A stretch of 64,000 nt of DNA from Acidobacteriota bacterium (lineage in GTDB: Bacteria > Acidobacteriota > Blastocatellia > Pyrinomonadales > Pyrinomonadaceae): positions 43,797-107,796 of the forward strand of contig JAIVJI010000063.1 of the NCBI GenBank assembly GCA_020200135.1, given 5' to 3'. Below the pieces are notes generated by a model. The model had not been told where the DNA came from and did no database searches. It worked only from the letters and a program-made list of their open reading frames with translations. Each line of letters begins with the position of its first letter. The stretch's first letter is position 1. Made by a program: the position numbers and the translations under genes. Shown here in pieces: positions 1 through 11,267 of the stretch.

Positions 1-997
1 GCGTCAGCAGGACGCTCTCCGCGAGCAGTTGCCGCACGACGCGCCAGCGCGTAGCGCCGAGCGCCGCGCGGATGGCGACCTCTTTGTGGCGCGCGGCCGA
101 GCGCGCGAGCAGAAGGTTGGTGACGTTGGCGCACGCGATGAGGAGCACGAAGCCGACCGCGCCGAAGAGGACGAGCAGCGCCGTGCGCGCCTGAGAGCCG
201 ACCAGCGTCTCGCGCAGCGGGACGAGCCGCACGCCCCAGTCCGCGTTCGACTGCGGGTAAGCGTCGGCGAGCCGCGCGGCCACCCCGCCCAACTCCTCCT
301 GCGCCTGCGCCTGCGTCAGGTCGCCCCGCACGCGGCCGACGACCGCGAAGTAGCGGCTCGTGCGCTGCAACAGTTCGCGCGAGTCGCGCGGGAGCGCCGT
401 CCAGACCTCGGCTTGCGAAGGGAACCTGAACTGCTCGGGCATGACGCCGACGACCGTCGCGCTCCCGCCGCCGACGAGCGTGAGCTGCTTGCCTATCACG
501 CCCGCGTCGCCGCCGAAGCGCCGCAGCCAGAGCCTGTGGCTCAACACGACCGAGCGCGACGCGGCCGAGTTGAACTCTTCCGCGTCGAGCACGCGCCCGC
601 GCGCGGGGCCGACGCCGAGCACGCGGAAGAAGTCTTCGGAGACGCGCACGCCCGAGACCACTTCGGGCAGCCCGCCCGAGTCGAGCGTGAGCCCGCCGCC
701 GGTGTAGGCGGCCACGCCGTCGAAGGCGCGGCTCTGCGCGCGCCAGTCTACGAAGTCGGCCGGGGCGACGCCGCGCACCTCGGCCGCGCCGCCGCGTTTG
801 TTCTCGGCGGCGGCCATGAACAGCCGCTCGGGCTCGGCGAACGGCAGCGGGCGCACCAGCGCCGCGTAGACGACGCTGAAGACCGCCGTGTTGATGCCGA
901 TGCTCAAGCCCAGCGTCAGCACCGCGACCAGCGTGAAGCCCGGCCGCTTCAGCATCGTCCTCAGCCCGTAGCGCGCGTCCTGAAGTAAAGTCCTCAT
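1..997 (-). CDS. ADOP-family MacB-like ABC permease, C-terminus cut off by window edge
   Basis: This is the N-terminal 332 codons of an ADOP-type permease; the gene continues past base 1. It begins [14 protein letters not shown], the usual family opening, followed by a first membrane helix (about residues 20-45), a MacB-type periplasmic domain, and a second helix containing [15 protein letters not shown]. It ends in the window near the conserved [17 protein letters not shown] segment. The start is the ATG at 995-997, preceded by GGAG-like bases. It is the most promoter-distal permease of the operon transcribed leftward from about 13.4 kb. Family knowledge: such proteins fuse two MacB permease halves and are thought to move substrates between periplasm and outside. 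The substrate is unknown. Confidence 0.9.
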   Translation of the reverse strand, partial: MRTLLQDARYGLRTMLKRPGFTLVAVLTLGLSIGINTAVFSVVYAALVRPLPFAEPERLFMAAAENKRGGAAEVRGVAPADFVDWRAQSRAFDGVAAYTGGGLTLDSGGLPEVVSGVRVSEDFFRVLGVGPARGRVLDAEEFNSAASRSVVLSHRLWLRRFGGDAGVIGKQLTLVGGGSATVVGVMPEQFRFPSQAEVWTALPRDSRELLQRTSRYFAVVGRVRGDLTQAQAQEELGGVAARLADAYPQSNADWGVRLVPLRETLVGSQARTALLVLFGAVGFVLLIACANVTNLLLARSAARHKEVAIRAALGATRWRVVRQLLAESVLLT

Positions 998-1014
998 AGC
1001 TCGCTCCGTTCGCG

Positions 1015-1079
1015 TGAATGGCGAATAGTGAGTCGTTAATGGTAAGAACCCGTTTTAACTATTCACTATTTACCATTCA
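1015..1079. repeat. heptamer-period inverted repeat between two permease genes
   Basis: Both arms have a 7-base period, for example TGAATGG then CGAATAG in the left arm. Arm 1015-1031 is complementary to 1063-1079 at 15 of 17 positions. The stop codon of the neighbouring permease (1084-3519) lies directly at the edge of the right arm. One of a family of such elements in this window. Confidence 0.7.
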
Positions 1080-1083
1080 CCAT

Positions 1084-3519
1084 TCACTCGTATCTGAGCG
1101 CCACCATCGGGTCCACCTTGGTCGCGCGCAGCGCCGGGACGAGGCAGGCGAGGAGCGCGACGACGAGGAGGAAGCCCGTGAGCGTGGCGTAGGTCGCGAG
1201 GTCGGTCGCGCTCACCTCGAAGAGGAGGCTGGAGAGCAGGCGCGTCAGCGCGAACGCGCCGAGCAGTCCGGCCGCCAGCCCCGCGCCCGCGAGCGCCATC
1301 CCGTGCCCGACGACGAGCCGCAGCACGTCCCTTCCCTGCGCGCCCAGGGCGACGCGGACGCCTATCTCGTGCGTCCGCTGCGCCACCGCGTAAGACATCA
1401 CGCCGTAGACGCCGACGCCCGCCAGCACCAGCGCCAGCACCGCGAAGACGCCGAGCATCGTCGCGGCGAAGCGCGCGCGCGCCACCGACTCCGCGAGGAA
1501 ATGGTTCATCGTCCGCAGGTCGGCCACCGGCTGGTCGGCGTCGACGGATTGAATCGCCGCGCGCGCCGCGCCCGCGAGCGCCGCCGGGTCGCCCGACGTG
1601 CGCACGACGAAGGTCATGTTCGAGTAGACCAGCTCGGCGTGCGGCCAGTAGACGGTCGGCTGCGGCTGCTCGTCGAGCGAGTCGAGCTTCAGGTCGCCGA
1701 CGACGCCGACGATCTCGGTCGGGTTCGGCTCGTCCTTCATGTTGACGACGAGCCGCTTGCCGATGGGGTCTTCGCCGGGGAAATACTTCTCGGCGAACGA
1801 GCGCGTGACGACCGCCACCCGGCCGCGCTCGGCCGACTCCTGCGCGGTGTACATACGGCCGCCCAGGAGGGGCACGCCCATCGCGCGGAAGTAGTTCTCG
1901 TCGGTGACGCGCACGTCCGTGTCGGGCTCCTCGCCCGGCGGCGGGTCGGGGCGCCCGACGATCTTGAAGTCGGTCGCCGCGCCCGGGCCCGCGAACGGCA
2001 GGTAGTTGACCGCGCCGGCGGCGGTCACGCCGGGCAGGGCCGCGAGGCGCTCGGTCGCCTGACGCGTGAAGGCGATGACCTGCGCGTCCTCCGTGTACTT
2101 CCTGGCGGGCAGATTAACGCGCATCGTCAGGAGGTGGTCGGGCTCGAAACCGGGGTCTACCGAGCGCAGCCGCGCGAAGCTCTTGAGCATCAGCCCGGCG
2201 CCGACGAGCAGCACCAGCGCCAGCGCTATCTCGGCGACGACGAACGCGCCGCGCAGGCGCCCGCCGCGCTTGCCGGCGGTCGTCCCCTTCGTGCCGTCCT
2301 TCAGGCTCTCGCTCGTCGAGACGCGCGACGCCTCGAACGCGGGCACGACGCCGAAGACGACGCCGGTCAGAAGCGACACGCCGAGCGTGAAGACGAGCAC
2401 GGGGACGTTCACGCCCACGCCGCCGAGGTCGAGCACGTCGCGCGGGCTCATCGCCACCAGCAGCTCGACGCCCCACCACGCGAGCAGCAGCCCGAGCGCG
2501 CCGCCGGCGACGGCCAGCAGCAGGCTCTCGGTCAAAAGCTGCCGCACGACGCGCGCGCGCCCCGCGCCCAGAGCCGTGCGTATCGCAATCTCCTTCTGCC
2601 GCGTCGCGCCGCGCGCGAGCAGGAGGTTGGCGACGTTCGCGCACGCTATCAGCAGCAGGAAGCCGACCGCGCCGAGCAGGACCCAGAGCACGGGACGGAT
2701 GGGCCCCGCGAACTGGTCGCGCAGCAGCACGACTTCGGCGCCCCAGCCCTTGTTGAACTCGGGGTACTGCGCTTCGAGCCGCGCCGCGATATGGTTCAAC
2801 TCCAGCTCGGCGCGCTCGCGCGTCACGCCCTCTTTGAGCCGCGCGACCGCAGACATGTAGCGCCCCTGCCGCTTCCTGTGCGCGTCTGTGAGCGCGAAGG
2901 GCGACCACATCTCGGGCGGCGCGGCCGTGCGCGAGCCCCTGCGTATGAACCACTGGAAGCGCGCCGGCATCACGCCGACGACCGTGACGGGGGCGCCGCT
3001 CAGGTTGAAGGTCTTGCCGACTACGCCCGGGTCGGAGCCGAAGCGCCGCCGCCAGAGGCCGTGGCTCAAGACGACGGTGCGCGCCGCGCCGGGCTCGGCG
3101 TCGTCGGGCGAGAAGCCGCGCCCCTTGATGGGCTCGGCGCCGAGCAGCGGGAAGAGGTTCGGCGTGACGTACCCGACGACGACCTCCTCGGGGTCGCCGC
3201 CGCCGGTCATGTTGGCCGCGCCGTCCGTGAAGGCGGCCACGTCCTCGAAGACGCCCGATTGCTCCTTCCAGTCGATGAGGTTGGCCGGGCTCAGGACGTT
3301 CTGCCGTGCGTCGCGCGCCCTGTTCATCTCCCACAGCGAGACGAGCCGCCCCGGCTCCGTGTAAGGCAGCGGCTCAAGCAGCACCGCGTTGATGACCGAG
3401 AAGATGGCGGTGTTGGCCGCCACGCCGAGCGCGATGGCCAGCACCGCCACGGCCGTGAACCCCGGCGCCTTCGCCAGCACGCGCAACCCGTACCGAACGT
3501 CCCGCAGGATTGTCCTCAT
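1084..3519 (-). CDS. ADOP-family MacB-like ABC permease (second in array)
   Basis: A full-length 811-residue ADOP permease. It shows eight predicted membrane helices: one near residue 20-45, one near 280 with [15 protein letters not shown], three to about residue 445, then a second periplasmic domain and three helices at about 690-800. The C-terminus is the family-typical [13 protein letters not shown]. The ATG at 3519 follows GGAG at a normal distance and lies 19 bases past the stop of the upstream permease. Known of the family: each chain carries two MacB-like FtsX domains. Inferred role: the permease part of a tripartite export or signalling system with the ATPase at 11268-12005 and the adaptor at 12048-13415. 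Its stop codon touches a heptamer repeat. Confidence 0.92.
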   Translation of the reverse strand: MRTILRDVRYGLRVLAKAPGFTAVAVLAIALGVAANTAIFSVINAVLLEPLPYTEPGRLVSLWEMNRARDARQNVLSPANLIDWKEQSGVFEDVAAFTDGAANMTGGGDPEEVVVGYVTPNLFPLLGAEPIKGRGFSPDDAEPGAARTVVLSHGLWRRRFGSDPGVVGKTFNLSGAPVTVVGVMPARFQWFIRRGSRTAAPPEMWSPFALTDAHRKRQGRYMSAVARLKEGVTRERAELELNHIAARLEAQYPEFNKGWGAEVVLLRDQFAGPIRPVLWVLLGAVGFLLLIACANVANLLLARGATRQKEIAIRTALGAGRARVVRQLLTESLLLAVAGGALGLLLAWWGVELLVAMSPRDVLDLGGVGVNVPVLVFTLGVSLLTGVVFGVVPAFEASRVSTSESLKDGTKGTTAGKRGGRLRGAFVVAEIALALVLLVGAGLMLKSFARLRSVDPGFEPDHLLTMRVNLPARKYTEDAQVIAFTRQATERLAALPGVTAAGAVNYLPFAGPGAATDFKIVGRPDPPPGEEPDTDVRVTDENYFRAMGVPLLGGRMYTAQESAERGRVAVVTRSFAEKYFPGEDPIGKRLVVNMKDEPNPTEIVGVVGDLKLDSLDEQPQPTVYWPHAELVYSNMTFVVRTSGDPAALAGAARAAIQSVDADQPVADLRTMNHFLAESVARARFAATMLGVFAVLALVLAGVGVYGVMSYAVAQRTHEIGVRVALGAQGRDVLRLVVGHGMALAGAGLAAGLLGAFALTRLLSSLLFEVSATDLATYATLTGFLLVVALLACLVPALRATKVDPMVALRYE

Positions 3520-3538
3520 GTCCTCACTCCGTCCTTCT

Positions 3539-5785
3539 TTACTCGTACCTCAGCGCGACCATCGGGTCTACTTTCGTCGCGCGGCGAGCGGGCAGGAGGC
3601 AGGCGACGAGCGCCGCGCAGGCGAGCAGCAGCGTCACGCACGCGAACGTCGCGGGGTCTGTGGCCGAGACGCCGTAGAGCGCGCCCTCGACGGCGCGCGT
3701 CGCGGCGAGCGCGATCAGCAGGCCGGCCGCGAGCCCGATTGCCACCAGCGACATCCCCTCGGAGAGCACCAGCCGCACCACGTCCGGCGCGCGCGCGCCG
3801 AGCGCCATCCGCACGCCTATCTCGTGCGTGCGGCGCGACACCGTGTAGGCCACGACGCCGTAGACGCCGAAGGTCGCGAGCAGGAGCGCGAGCAGCCCGA
3901 AGACGCCGAAGAGCCCCGCCGCCACCTGCGAAGGGACGAGCGCCGCCGCGAGGTGCTCGCCCATCATCGCCTGACCCGCGAGCGCCTCCGCGTCGAGCGA
4001 CTCGACGGCGCCGCGCACGACCGAAGCGACCGCCGCCGGGTCGCCTTCGGTGCGCACCAGCAGCGTCGCCGCCGGCGAGTAGCTCTGCGAGAAGGGCAGA
4101 TAGAGGAACGGGACGCGCTCGTCGCCGAGGCTGCGGTACTTGCTGTCGGCGACCACGCCGACTATCTCGACGGGCGGCCCTTCGGAGTCCGCGAGCACGC
4201 GCCGCCCGACGGGGTCGGCGTCGCCGAAGGCGCGCCGCGCCACCGTCTCGTTGACGACGGCGACCGGCGGCGAGCCTTCGCCGTCCTGCTCGGCGAAGCC
4301 GCGCCCGCGCAGCAGCGTGATGCCCATCGTCTCGAAGTAGCGCGCGCCGACGTACGCGCGGTCGACTTCGACGCCCGCGTAGGGCTGAGCCTCCGCGCCG
4401 TCTATCAGGAGCGTCCCGCGCTGACCGCCGTTGCCGAGCGGGACGCTCGTCGCGAGCGCGGCCGAGCGCACGCCCGGGAGCGCAGAGGCGCGCTCCAAAG
4501 CCTGCCTGTAGAACTCGCGGCCGCGCGTCCTGCTGTGGCTGCTCGGGTCGAGGTAGAGGTGCGAGAGGAGCACTTTGCTCGTCTCGAAACCCGTCTCGAC
4601 GGTCGCGGCCTCGCGGAGGCTGCGCAGGAAGAGACCCGCGCCGACTAAGAGCACGAGCGAGCCGGCGACCTGCGCGACGACGAGCGCGCCGCGCAGCGTG
4701 AAGCGGCGGCGGCGTCCCCCGCCCGCCGCGCGCTCGTCCTTGAGCGCGGGCAGCAGGTCGGGGCTCGACGCGCGCAGCGCGGGCGCGAGCCCGAACGCCA
4801 CGCCCGTCAACAGCGACAGCCCCGTCGCGAAAGCGAAGACGCGCGCGTCCGGCGCGAAGTCGAGCGCCGAGGTGTCTTCGGGCATCAGGCGGAAGAGTCG
4901 CGCGAGCAGGTCGGAAGTCCACAGCGTCAACAGCGACGCGACCGCCCCGCCCGCGAGCGCGAGCAGGAGGCTCTCGGCGAGCAACTGCCTGGCGACGCGC
5001 CACCGGCTCGCGCCGAGCGCGAGCCACTCGGCGCGGCGCGCGAGCATCGCGTCCAGCTCGGCGCGCGCCTGCTCGCGGCTCACGCCGCGCCTTACGCGCC
5101 CGAAGACTTGCAGCCAGCTCGACTTGTCGTTCGCCAGCTCCGACGTCCTGACGCCGGCCGCGCCCGCCGCGCGCAGCGGCACCCAGAGCGCGGGCGACTT
5201 GGGCAGACTCGTCCCCTGGAACTCTTTCGACGCGACGCCGACCACCGTGAAGGCGCGCTCGTTGAGGACGAGCTGACGGCCGACAATCCCGGGGTCCGCG
5301 CCGAAGCGCCGCACCCAGAAGCGGTGCCCGAGGACGACCACGGGCTCGGGCGCGCCGCCCTCCTCTTCGCCGGCGGCGAACAGGCGCCCATGCTCCGCGC
5401 GCACGCCGAGCGTCGAGAAGTAGTTACCCGAGACGAGCTGCGCCGCGACGTGCTCCGCCCGCCCGCCGTCCCTCATCGTGAGGCCGCTGCCCGCGAAGGC
5501 CGCCAGCCCGTCGAAGGATTTCGCGTGCGCGGCGTACTCGCGGAAGTGGCCGTAGGAGAAAGTGCCGGACAGCCTGCCGCCCGCGTCGGTCGGGTAGACG
5601 AGCGCCAGCGCTTCGGGGTCGCTCACGCCCGGCAGCGGGCGCAGCAGGACGGCGTTCACGCCGCTGAAGATGGAGGTGTTCGCGCCGATGCCGAGCGCGA
5701 GCGTCAGCACCGCGACGAACGCGAGGCCCGGCCGCCTCGCCAGCGCGCGCGCGCCGTAGCGCACGTCCTTGAATAAGTTTCTCAT
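3539..5785 (-). CDS. ADOP-family permease with internal loss of the second membrane helix
   Basis: Begins [20 protein letters not shown] at the ATG ending at 5785 and ends [13 protein letters not shown], so both termini are intact. It is only 748 residues against 811-820 for its neighbours. The missing 63-66 residues lie between LDAMLAR and [12 protein letters not shown] (around bases 5020-5050). In every paralogue here this stretch carries the end of the first periplasmic domain and helix 2 with the [13 protein letters not shown] motif. The frame is kept, so a protein can be made, but helix 2 is absent and the following segment would be on the wrong side of the membrane. It is either a degenerate copy or an assembly deletion. 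It sits 8 bases downstream of the next permease gene. Confidence 0.85.
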   Translation of the reverse strand: MRNLFKDVRYGARALARRPGLAFVAVLTLALGIGANTSIFSGVNAVLLRPLPGVSDPEALALVYPTDAGGRLSGTFSYGHFREYAAHAKSFDGLAAFAGSGLTMRDGGRAEHVAAQLVSGNYFSTLGVRAEHGRLFAAGEEEGGAPEPVVVLGHRFWVRRFGADPGIVGRQLVLNERAFTVVGVASKEFQGTSLPKSPALWVPLRAAGAAGVRTSELANDKSSWLQVFGRVRRGVSREQARAELDAMLARRAEWLALGASRWRVARQLLAESLLLALAGGAVASLLTLWTSDLLARLFRLMPEDTSALDFAPDARVFAFATGLSLLTGVAFGLAPALRASSPDLLPALKDERAAGGGRRRRFTLRGALVVAQVAGSLVLLVGAGLFLRSLREAATVETGFETSKVLLSHLYLDPSSHSRTRGREFYRQALERASALPGVRSAALATSVPLGNGGQRGTLLIDGAEAQPYAGVEVDRAYVGARYFETMGITLLRGRGFAEQDGEGSPPVAVVNETVARRAFGDADPVGRRVLADSEGPPVEIVGVVADSKYRSLGDERVPFLYLPFSQSYSPAATLLVRTEGDPAAVASVVRGAVESLDAEALAGQAMMGEHLAAALVPSQVAAGLFGVFGLLALLLATFGVYGVVAYTVSRRTHEIGVRMALGARAPDVVRLVLSEGMSLVAIGLAAGLLIALAATRAVEGALYGVSATDPATFACVTLLLACAALVACLLPARRATKVDPMVALRYE

Positions 5786-5793
5786 CGTTAAAG

Positions 5794-8256
5794 TCACTCG
5801 TAGCGGAGCGCCACCATCGGGTCCACCTTGGTCGCGCGCAGCGCCGGGATGAGACAGGAGACGAGCGCGACCGCCGCGAGCAGGAGCGAGACGGCGGCGA
5901 AGACGAGCGGGTCGGTCGGCGAGACGCCGTAGAGCAGACCCGACATCAGCCGCGTCAGCGCCAGCGCCCCCACGAGCCCCAGCCCGAGCCCCGCGAGCGT
6001 GAGCACCATCCCCTGCCGCACGACCATCGCGAGCACGTCGCGCGCGCGCGCGCCGAGCGCCATGCGGATGCCTATCTCGTGCGTCCGCTGCGTCACCGTG
6101 TAGCTCATCACGCCGTAGACCCCGACCGCCGCGAGCAGCAGCGCGAGCGCCGCGAACAGACCCAACAGCGCGACGTTGAAGCGGCGCGGCGCCGTCCAAC
6201 GCCCGACCAGCTCGTCCATCGTCCGCGTCTCCCAGATGAGCAGGTTCGGGTCGACGCCCTTCAGCGCCGCGCGCACCGACGCCGAGAGGCCGGCCGCGTC
6301 CTCGCCCCGCGCGCGCACGACGACCTCGGAGACCGCCGACGGCGCCTGCTCGAACGGGACGTAGAACTCGGGCACCTCGTCGGCGTTGAACGCCTCGAAG
6401 CGGACGTTGCCGACGACGCCGACTATCTCGCGCTCGACCGACTTCCCGTCCAGGCTGTTGAAGACGAGGTGCCGGCCGAGCGGCTCCTGGGCGGGGAAGT
6501 GCTGGCGCGCGAGCGCCTCGTTGATGAGGATGACGGGCGGCGAATTTTTCACGTCGGACGCCTGGAAGGCGCGCCCCTTCCTCAGGGGAATCCCGAGCAC
6601 GCGGAAGTACTCGGGGCTGGCGGTGTAGCTGCGCGCGCCGTTGCGCTCGCCGGGCGCGAACGGCGGGCGCCCCGCGATCTCGAAGTCGTTCCAGATGTCG
6701 CTGCGCCCGAGCGGGAGCAGGCGCGTCAGCCCCGCCGCCTCGACGCCGGGAAGCTGCGAGATGCGCGCGACGGCCTCGCGGAAGTAGGTGGCGCGGCTGG
6801 CGTCGTCGGCGAAACGCTGCGTGTTGAGCGCCACGGTGACGGCGAGCACGCGCGCGGGCGAGTAGCCGGGGTCGGTCGTCAGAAGCTGCCGGAAGCTCTT
6901 GACCAGGAGCCCCGCGCCGACCAGAAGCACGAGCGAGAGCGCGACCTCCGAGACGACGAGGACGGCGCGCAGCGCAGCGCTCCTCGTGCCGGCCGAGCCG
7001 CCGCGCCCGCCTTCCTTGAGCGACGACGCGAGGTCGGTCTTCGACGCCTGCAATGCCGGCACGAGCCCGAAGACGATTCCCGTCAACGCCGAGATGCCGA
7101 GCGCGAAGAGGAAGACGCGCCCGTCAATCGAAGTCTCGGCGAGACGCGGGAGCGTCGCCGGGCTGAGCTTGACGATGGCCTCGACGCCCCACACCGCGAG
7201 CAGCAGCCCCGCGCCCCCGCCCGCCAGCGAGAGCAACATGCTCTCGGTCAGAAGCTGCCGCACGACGCGCCCGCGGCTCGCGCCGAGCGCGGTGCGCACC
7301 GCCATCTCGCGCGAGCGCGAGGCCGCTCGCGCGAGCAGGAGGTTGGCGACGTTGGCGCACGCGATGAGCAGCACCAGCCCGACCGCGCCGAGCAGGATGA
7401 GCAGCGCCGGGCGGACGGGGCCGACCAGGTCTTCGTGCAGCGAGACGGCGCGCGCGCGCCGCCGCGTGTTCGAGGCCGGGTACTGCGCTTCGAGCCGCGC
7501 GGCGACCGTCGCCACCTCCGCCGCCGCCTGCTCCAGGCTGACGCCCTCGCGGACCTTCGCCACCGTGTTGATGAAGACCGAGTCGCGGTCCGCCATCTGG
7601 TCGGCGCCGCGCCGCGTGTTCTCCGTGACGAAGGGGATGTAGTAGTCGACGGCGTCGGACTCGCCCGGCGGGAACTTGAAGCCGGGCGGCATCACGCCGA
7701 GGACGGTCGCGGTGCGACCCGAGAGCCCCATCCGAACCTCGCGGCCGACGGCGTCGGGCATCGCGCCGAAGCGGCGCCGCCACATCCCGTCGCTGATGAC
7801 GATGACGGAGGGGCCGCCCGCCACGTCCTCCTCGCGCGTGAAGACGCGCCCCTTCGCGGCCTGCACGCCGAGCGCCGGGAAGAGGTCGGCCGACACCTCG
7901 ACGCCGCGCACGCGCTCGGGCTCGTCGCCCGGCCCCGTGCTCAGAACCGTGCCGACGCCCTGGTAGGCGGCGACGTATTCGAGCGACTCGGCCTGCTCGC
8001 GGAAGTCGAGCAGGTCGGGGTACGAGAGCGGCCCGCGCGGCTCGGGCGCGGCCGGGTCGCTACCCGTGTAGATGGCCACCAGCCGCGAAGAGTTCTCGTA
8101 CGGCAGCGCGCGCAGCAGGACCGTGTTGACGGCCGAGAAGATGGCCGTGTTCGCCCCCACCCCGAGCGCCAGCGCGACCACCGCGACGAGAGTGAACCCC
8201 GGGCTCTTCGACAGCGTCCGCAGCCCGAAGCGTATGTCATTGAGCAGAGTCCTCAT
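5794..8256 (-). CDS. ADOP-family MacB-like ABC permease (fourth in array)
   Basis: Intact 820-residue ADOP permease: N-terminal MRTLLNDIRFGLRTL, helix 1 at about residues 20-45, helix 2 with [15 protein letters not shown] near residue 290, two large periplasmic domains with the family sequence GVVGNVRFEAF in the second, three C-terminal helices, and the end [13 protein letters not shown]. The ATG at 8256 lies 10 bases after the stop of the next upstream permease, with GAGGGAG just before it, so the genes are co-transcribed and probably translationally close-coupled. The C-terminal DNA is nearly the same in all paralogues, which gives homology for recombination within the array. Confidence 0.93.
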   Translation of the reverse strand: MRTLLNDIRFGLRTLSKSPGFTLVAVVALALGVGANTAIFSAVNTVLLRALPYENSSRLVAIYTGSDPAAPEPRGPLSYPDLLDFREQAESLEYVAAYQGVGTVLSTGPGDEPERVRGVEVSADLFPALGVQAAKGRVFTREEDVAGGPSVIVISDGMWRRRFGAMPDAVGREVRMGLSGRTATVLGVMPPGFKFPPGESDAVDYYIPFVTENTRRGADQMADRDSVFINTVAKVREGVSLEQAAAEVATVAARLEAQYPASNTRRRARAVSLHEDLVGPVRPALLILLGAVGLVLLIACANVANLLLARAASRSREMAVRTALGASRGRVVRQLLTESMLLSLAGGGAGLLLAVWGVEAIVKLSPATLPRLAETSIDGRVFLFALGISALTGIVFGLVPALQASKTDLASSLKEGGRGGSAGTRSAALRAVLVVSEVALSLVLLVGAGLLVKSFRQLLTTDPGYSPARVLAVTVALNTQRFADDASRATYFREAVARISQLPGVEAAGLTRLLPLGRSDIWNDFEIAGRPPFAPGERNGARSYTASPEYFRVLGIPLRKGRAFQASDVKNSPPVILINEALARQHFPAQEPLGRHLVFNSLDGKSVEREIVGVVGNVRFEAFNADEVPEFYVPFEQAPSAVSEVVVRARGEDAAGLSASVRAALKGVDPNLLIWETRTMDELVGRWTAPRRFNVALLGLFAALALLLAAVGVYGVMSYTVTQRTHEIGIRMALGARARDVLAMVVRQGMVLTLAGLGLGLVGALALTRLMSGLLYGVSPTDPLVFAAVSLLLAAVALVSCLIPALRATKVDPMVALRYE

Positions 8257-8266
8257 CGCTCCCTCC

Positions 8267-10714
8267 TCATTCGTATCTGAGCGCGACCATCGGGTCCACC
8301 TTCGTCGCGCGGCGCGCGGGGATGTAGGAGGCGAGCAGGGCGACGGCGCCGAGCAGCAGCGCGATGCCGCCGTAGGTCAGGGGGTCGGCGGGCGAGACTT
8401 CGTAGAGCAGGCTCGACATCCACCGCGTGAGCGCGAGCGCGCCGAGGAGCCCCAGCACGAGCCCCACCGCGACGAGCAGCATCCCCTGACCGACGACCAT
8501 CTTCAGCACGTCGCTCGCCTGCGCGCCCAGCGCCATCCGCAACCCCAACTCGTGCGTCCGCTGCGCCACCGCGTACGACATCACGCCGTAGAGCCCGACC
8601 ACCGCCAGCGCGAGCGCCAGCGCCGCGAAGACGCCGAAGAGGAAGAGCGAGAAGCGCCGCTGCGCCATCGAGTCCGCCACCAGCCGCTCCATCGTCGTCA
8701 CGCGGAAGACCGGCAGGTCGCGGTCTACGGACGCGACCGCGCCGCGCACCGAAGGGGCGAGCGACGCGGGGTCGCCGTCGGCGCGCACCACGACGAACAG
8801 TTCGGGGCTGTTCGGCCGCTGCGCGTAGGGCACATAGTACTGCCCGCGCGACTCGCCTTCGAGCCCCTCGTTGCGGACGTGGCGGACGACGCCGACTATC
8901 TCGCGCCACTGCGGGTCCTGCGTGTTGGGGATGCGGCTGAACGTGATGCGCTTGCCGACGGGGTCTTCGTTGGGCCAGTACTTGCGCGCCAGCGCCTCGC
9001 TGACGATGACGACGGGCGGAGAGTCGGCCGTGTCGCGCGCGTCGAAGTAGCGCCCCTTGACGAGCGGGATGCCCATCGTCTGGAAGTAGTCGTCCGACGG
9101 CATCCAGCGGTCGCCGTGCGGCGAGCTTTCGCCGGGCGCGAGCTGGCGCCCCTCGATCTGGAAGCTGCCGCTCTGGTTGTTGCCGCTCATCGGCAGCGTC
9201 GTCGTGGTCGCGGCCGTGCGCACCCCCGGGAGCGCGCGCACGGCTTCGAGCAGCTGGCGTTGGAAGGCCACGCGCGCCGGGCCGTCCTTGTACTTGGTGC
9301 CGGGCAGCGAGACCTGCATGGCCAGCACCCCGCGCGGCTCGAAGCCGGGGCTGACCTGCTGGAGGCGCACGAAGCTGCGTATGAGGAGTCCCGCGCCGAC
9401 GAGGAGGATGACGGCGAGCGTCATCTCGACGACGACCAGCGCGTCGCGCACGCCGCGCCGCACGCCGCCGCGCCCGCTCCGGCCCCCCTCCTTGAGCGTG
9501 TCGTGGAGGTTGACGTTCGAGCTCTGGAAGGCGGGCGCGAGCCCGAACACGATGCCCGTCAGCACCGAGACGCCGAGCGTGAAGAGCAGCACGTTGCGGT
9601 CGAGCCCGACCTCGGCCGCGCGCGGAATCTTGTTGTCGCTGAGCCGGAGCAGGAGGTCCACGCCCCACATCGCCAGCAGCAGCCCCACGCCGCCGCCCGC
9701 GAGCGAGAGCAGCACGCTCTCGGTCAGGAGCTGCCGCACCACCCGCCAGCGGCTCGCGCCGAGCGCGGTGCGCACCGCTATCTCCTTCTGGCGGACGGCC
9801 GAGCGCGCGAGCATCAGGTTGGCGACGTTGGCGCACGCGATGAGCAGCACGAACAGGACCGCGCCGAGCAGGATCATCAGCGGCTTGCGAATCTTCCCGA
9901 CGACGAACTCGTCGTAGCGCGTCAGCAGCAAGCCCCAGTTGTTCGCGTCCGCGCCCGGCATGTACTGGCGGCGCAGGTCGGCGGCCATCCCGTCCAGCTC
10001 GGCCTGCGCCCGCGCGAAGTCCGTGCCGGGCTTGAGGCGCGCGACCACGCCGAGGTACTCGCTCGTCAGGCCGGTGCTCGCGTCGAGCTGCTGCGGCGTG
10101 AAGGCGATGGGCGACCAGAGGTCGGGCGTCTGCCCGCCGAACTCGCGCCCGAAGGTGAAGTCGGCCGGCATCACGCCGACGACCGTGTACGGCTCGCCGT
10201 TGAGCGTGACGGTCTTGTCGACGACGGGGAGGCCCGCGAAGCGGCGCCGCCAGAAGCCGTCGGAGAAGACGACGACCTTGTTGTTGCCGGGCTGGCCCTC
10301 CTCCTCGGCGAAGGTGCGCCCGGCCGCCGCGCGCGCGCCGAGCGTCTGGAAGACGTTGGGCGTGACCGACATGCCCTGCAGGCGCTCGGGCTCGCCCTCG
10401 CCGGTGAGGTTGACGTTCCAGCCGGTGAGCGCCGCGACGGTTGAGAACGACCCGGCGTTGTCGCGGTAGTAGTGATAGCCGGGCGCGGAGACCGAAGCCT
10501 TGAGGTCTATCTTCGGGTAGTTGTGGTTGATGAGGACGAGTTGGTCCGGCTGCTCGTAGTTGAGCGGCTTGAGCAGCACGGCGTTGACGACCGAGAAGAT
10601 GGCCGTGTTCGCGCCCACGCCGAGCGCGACCGCCAGCACCGCCACGGCCGTGAAGCCGGGGCTCTTGAGCAGCACGCGCGCCGCGTACCGGAGGTCTTTC
10701 AGAAACGTTCCCAT
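8267..10714 (-). CDS. ADOP-family MacB-like ABC permease (first in array)
   Basis: 815 residues beginning [21 protein letters not shown] take the ATG ending at 10714 rather than the TTG directly before it, because a GGGGG-type ribosome site is 8-9 bases upstream of the ATG and paralogues begin at this point. Two MacB/FtsX halves are visible, with [15 protein letters not shown] in helix 2 and [13 protein letters not shown] at the end. It is the first permease after the small secreted protein and the ATPase, so it is the likeliest direct partner of the ATPase. Confidence 0.93.
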   Translation of the reverse strand: MGTFLKDLRYAARVLLKSPGFTAVAVLAVALGVGANTAIFSVVNAVLLKPLNYEQPDQLVLINHNYPKIDLKASVSAPGYHYYRDNAGSFSTVAALTGWNVNLTGEGEPERLQGMSVTPNVFQTLGARAAAGRTFAEEEGQPGNNKVVVFSDGFWRRRFAGLPVVDKTVTLNGEPYTVVGVMPADFTFGREFGGQTPDLWSPIAFTPQQLDASTGLTSEYLGVVARLKPGTDFARAQAELDGMAADLRRQYMPGADANNWGLLLTRYDEFVVGKIRKPLMILLGAVLFVLLIACANVANLMLARSAVRQKEIAVRTALGASRWRVVRQLLTESVLLSLAGGGVGLLLAMWGVDLLLRLSDNKIPRAAEVGLDRNVLLFTLGVSVLTGIVFGLAPAFQSSNVNLHDTLKEGGRSGRGGVRRGVRDALVVVEMTLAVILLVGAGLLIRSFVRLQQVSPGFEPRGVLAMQVSLPGTKYKDGPARVAFQRQLLEAVRALPGVRTAATTTTLPMSGNNQSGSFQIEGRQLAPGESSPHGDRWMPSDDYFQTMGIPLVKGRYFDARDTADSPPVVIVSEALARKYWPNEDPVGKRITFSRIPNTQDPQWREIVGVVRHVRNEGLEGESRGQYYVPYAQRPNSPELFVVVRADGDPASLAPSVRGAVASVDRDLPVFRVTTMERLVADSMAQRRFSLFLFGVFAALALALAVVGLYGVMSYAVAQRTHELGLRMALGAQASDVLKMVVGQGMLLVAVGLVLGLLGALALTRWMSSLLYEVSPADPLTYGGIALLLGAVALLASYIPARRATKVDPMVALRYE

Positions 10715-10733
10715 CAACGCATCCCCCTTCCCT

Positions 10734-11132
10734 TCACGGCAGGTCGTTCGTCCAGGCGTACTCGTAGCTGCCGGTCGCCTCCTCGAACTCGAACTCGACC
10801 GTCCACTCGCCGGCGGCGGCGCGCTCCTCGTCGGTGCTCACGTCATACGTGTTGGGCTTCGCGCCGGCGGGGCGCAGGCGCGCGTCCTGCCGCACGCGCC
10901 CCTTCGAGTCGCGCACGACGAGCCTGACCTCGCCGCCGCTCACGACGGCCTTCACGCGGATGCTCACGCGCCGGCCGGCGGAGCGCACCGGCAGCACGAC
11001 CCGCTTCTTCTCGGTGGTCCTGTGTTCGAGGGTGTGCGACCCGCGAGTCTGGTGGATGCGCTCGTCGGCGTGCGCGGCCGTCGCGGCGAGCAGCAGGAGG
11101 AGCGCGGCGGCCTGGAGCGTTCTTCTTCTCAT
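10734..11132 (-). CDS. small secreted protein inside the ADOP operon, function unknown
   Basis: 132 residues with a clear signal peptide (basic MRRR, then a hydrophobic run to about residue 20, cleavage likely near AAHA). The mature part is a polar, probably beta-rich domain with alternating hydrophobic residues ([20 protein letters not shown]) and no cysteines. I do not recognise a family. It lies between the ATPase and the first permease on the same strand, which suggests a periplasmic accessory or cargo, but that is inference only. Confidence 0.75.
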   Translation of the reverse strand: MRRRTLQAAALLLLLAATAAHADERIHQTRGSHTLEHRTTEKKRVVLPVRSAGRRVSIRVKAVVSGGEVRLVVRDSKGRVRQDARLRPAGAKPNTYDVSTDEERAAAGEWTVEFEFEEATGSYEYAWTNDLP

Positions 11133-11267
11133 CTCGAAAACTTCCTTCGGGCGAAGGGCGGCGCGCGGGCGGCGCGGCGGGCCGGGAAATGCGGGTGCGC
11201 CGCGACCGCGGCGCGGGGCCGGGGGGCGCGGGGACTTGAAGGCCGACGGACGGAGGCCGCCGGCTGC

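Noticed and set aside
1018..4254. Very long plus-strand open frames opposite the permease genes
   Set aside because: Arg/Ala/Glu-rich antisense frames caused by high GC; the minus strand carries clear ADOP families with correct starts and ribosome sites.
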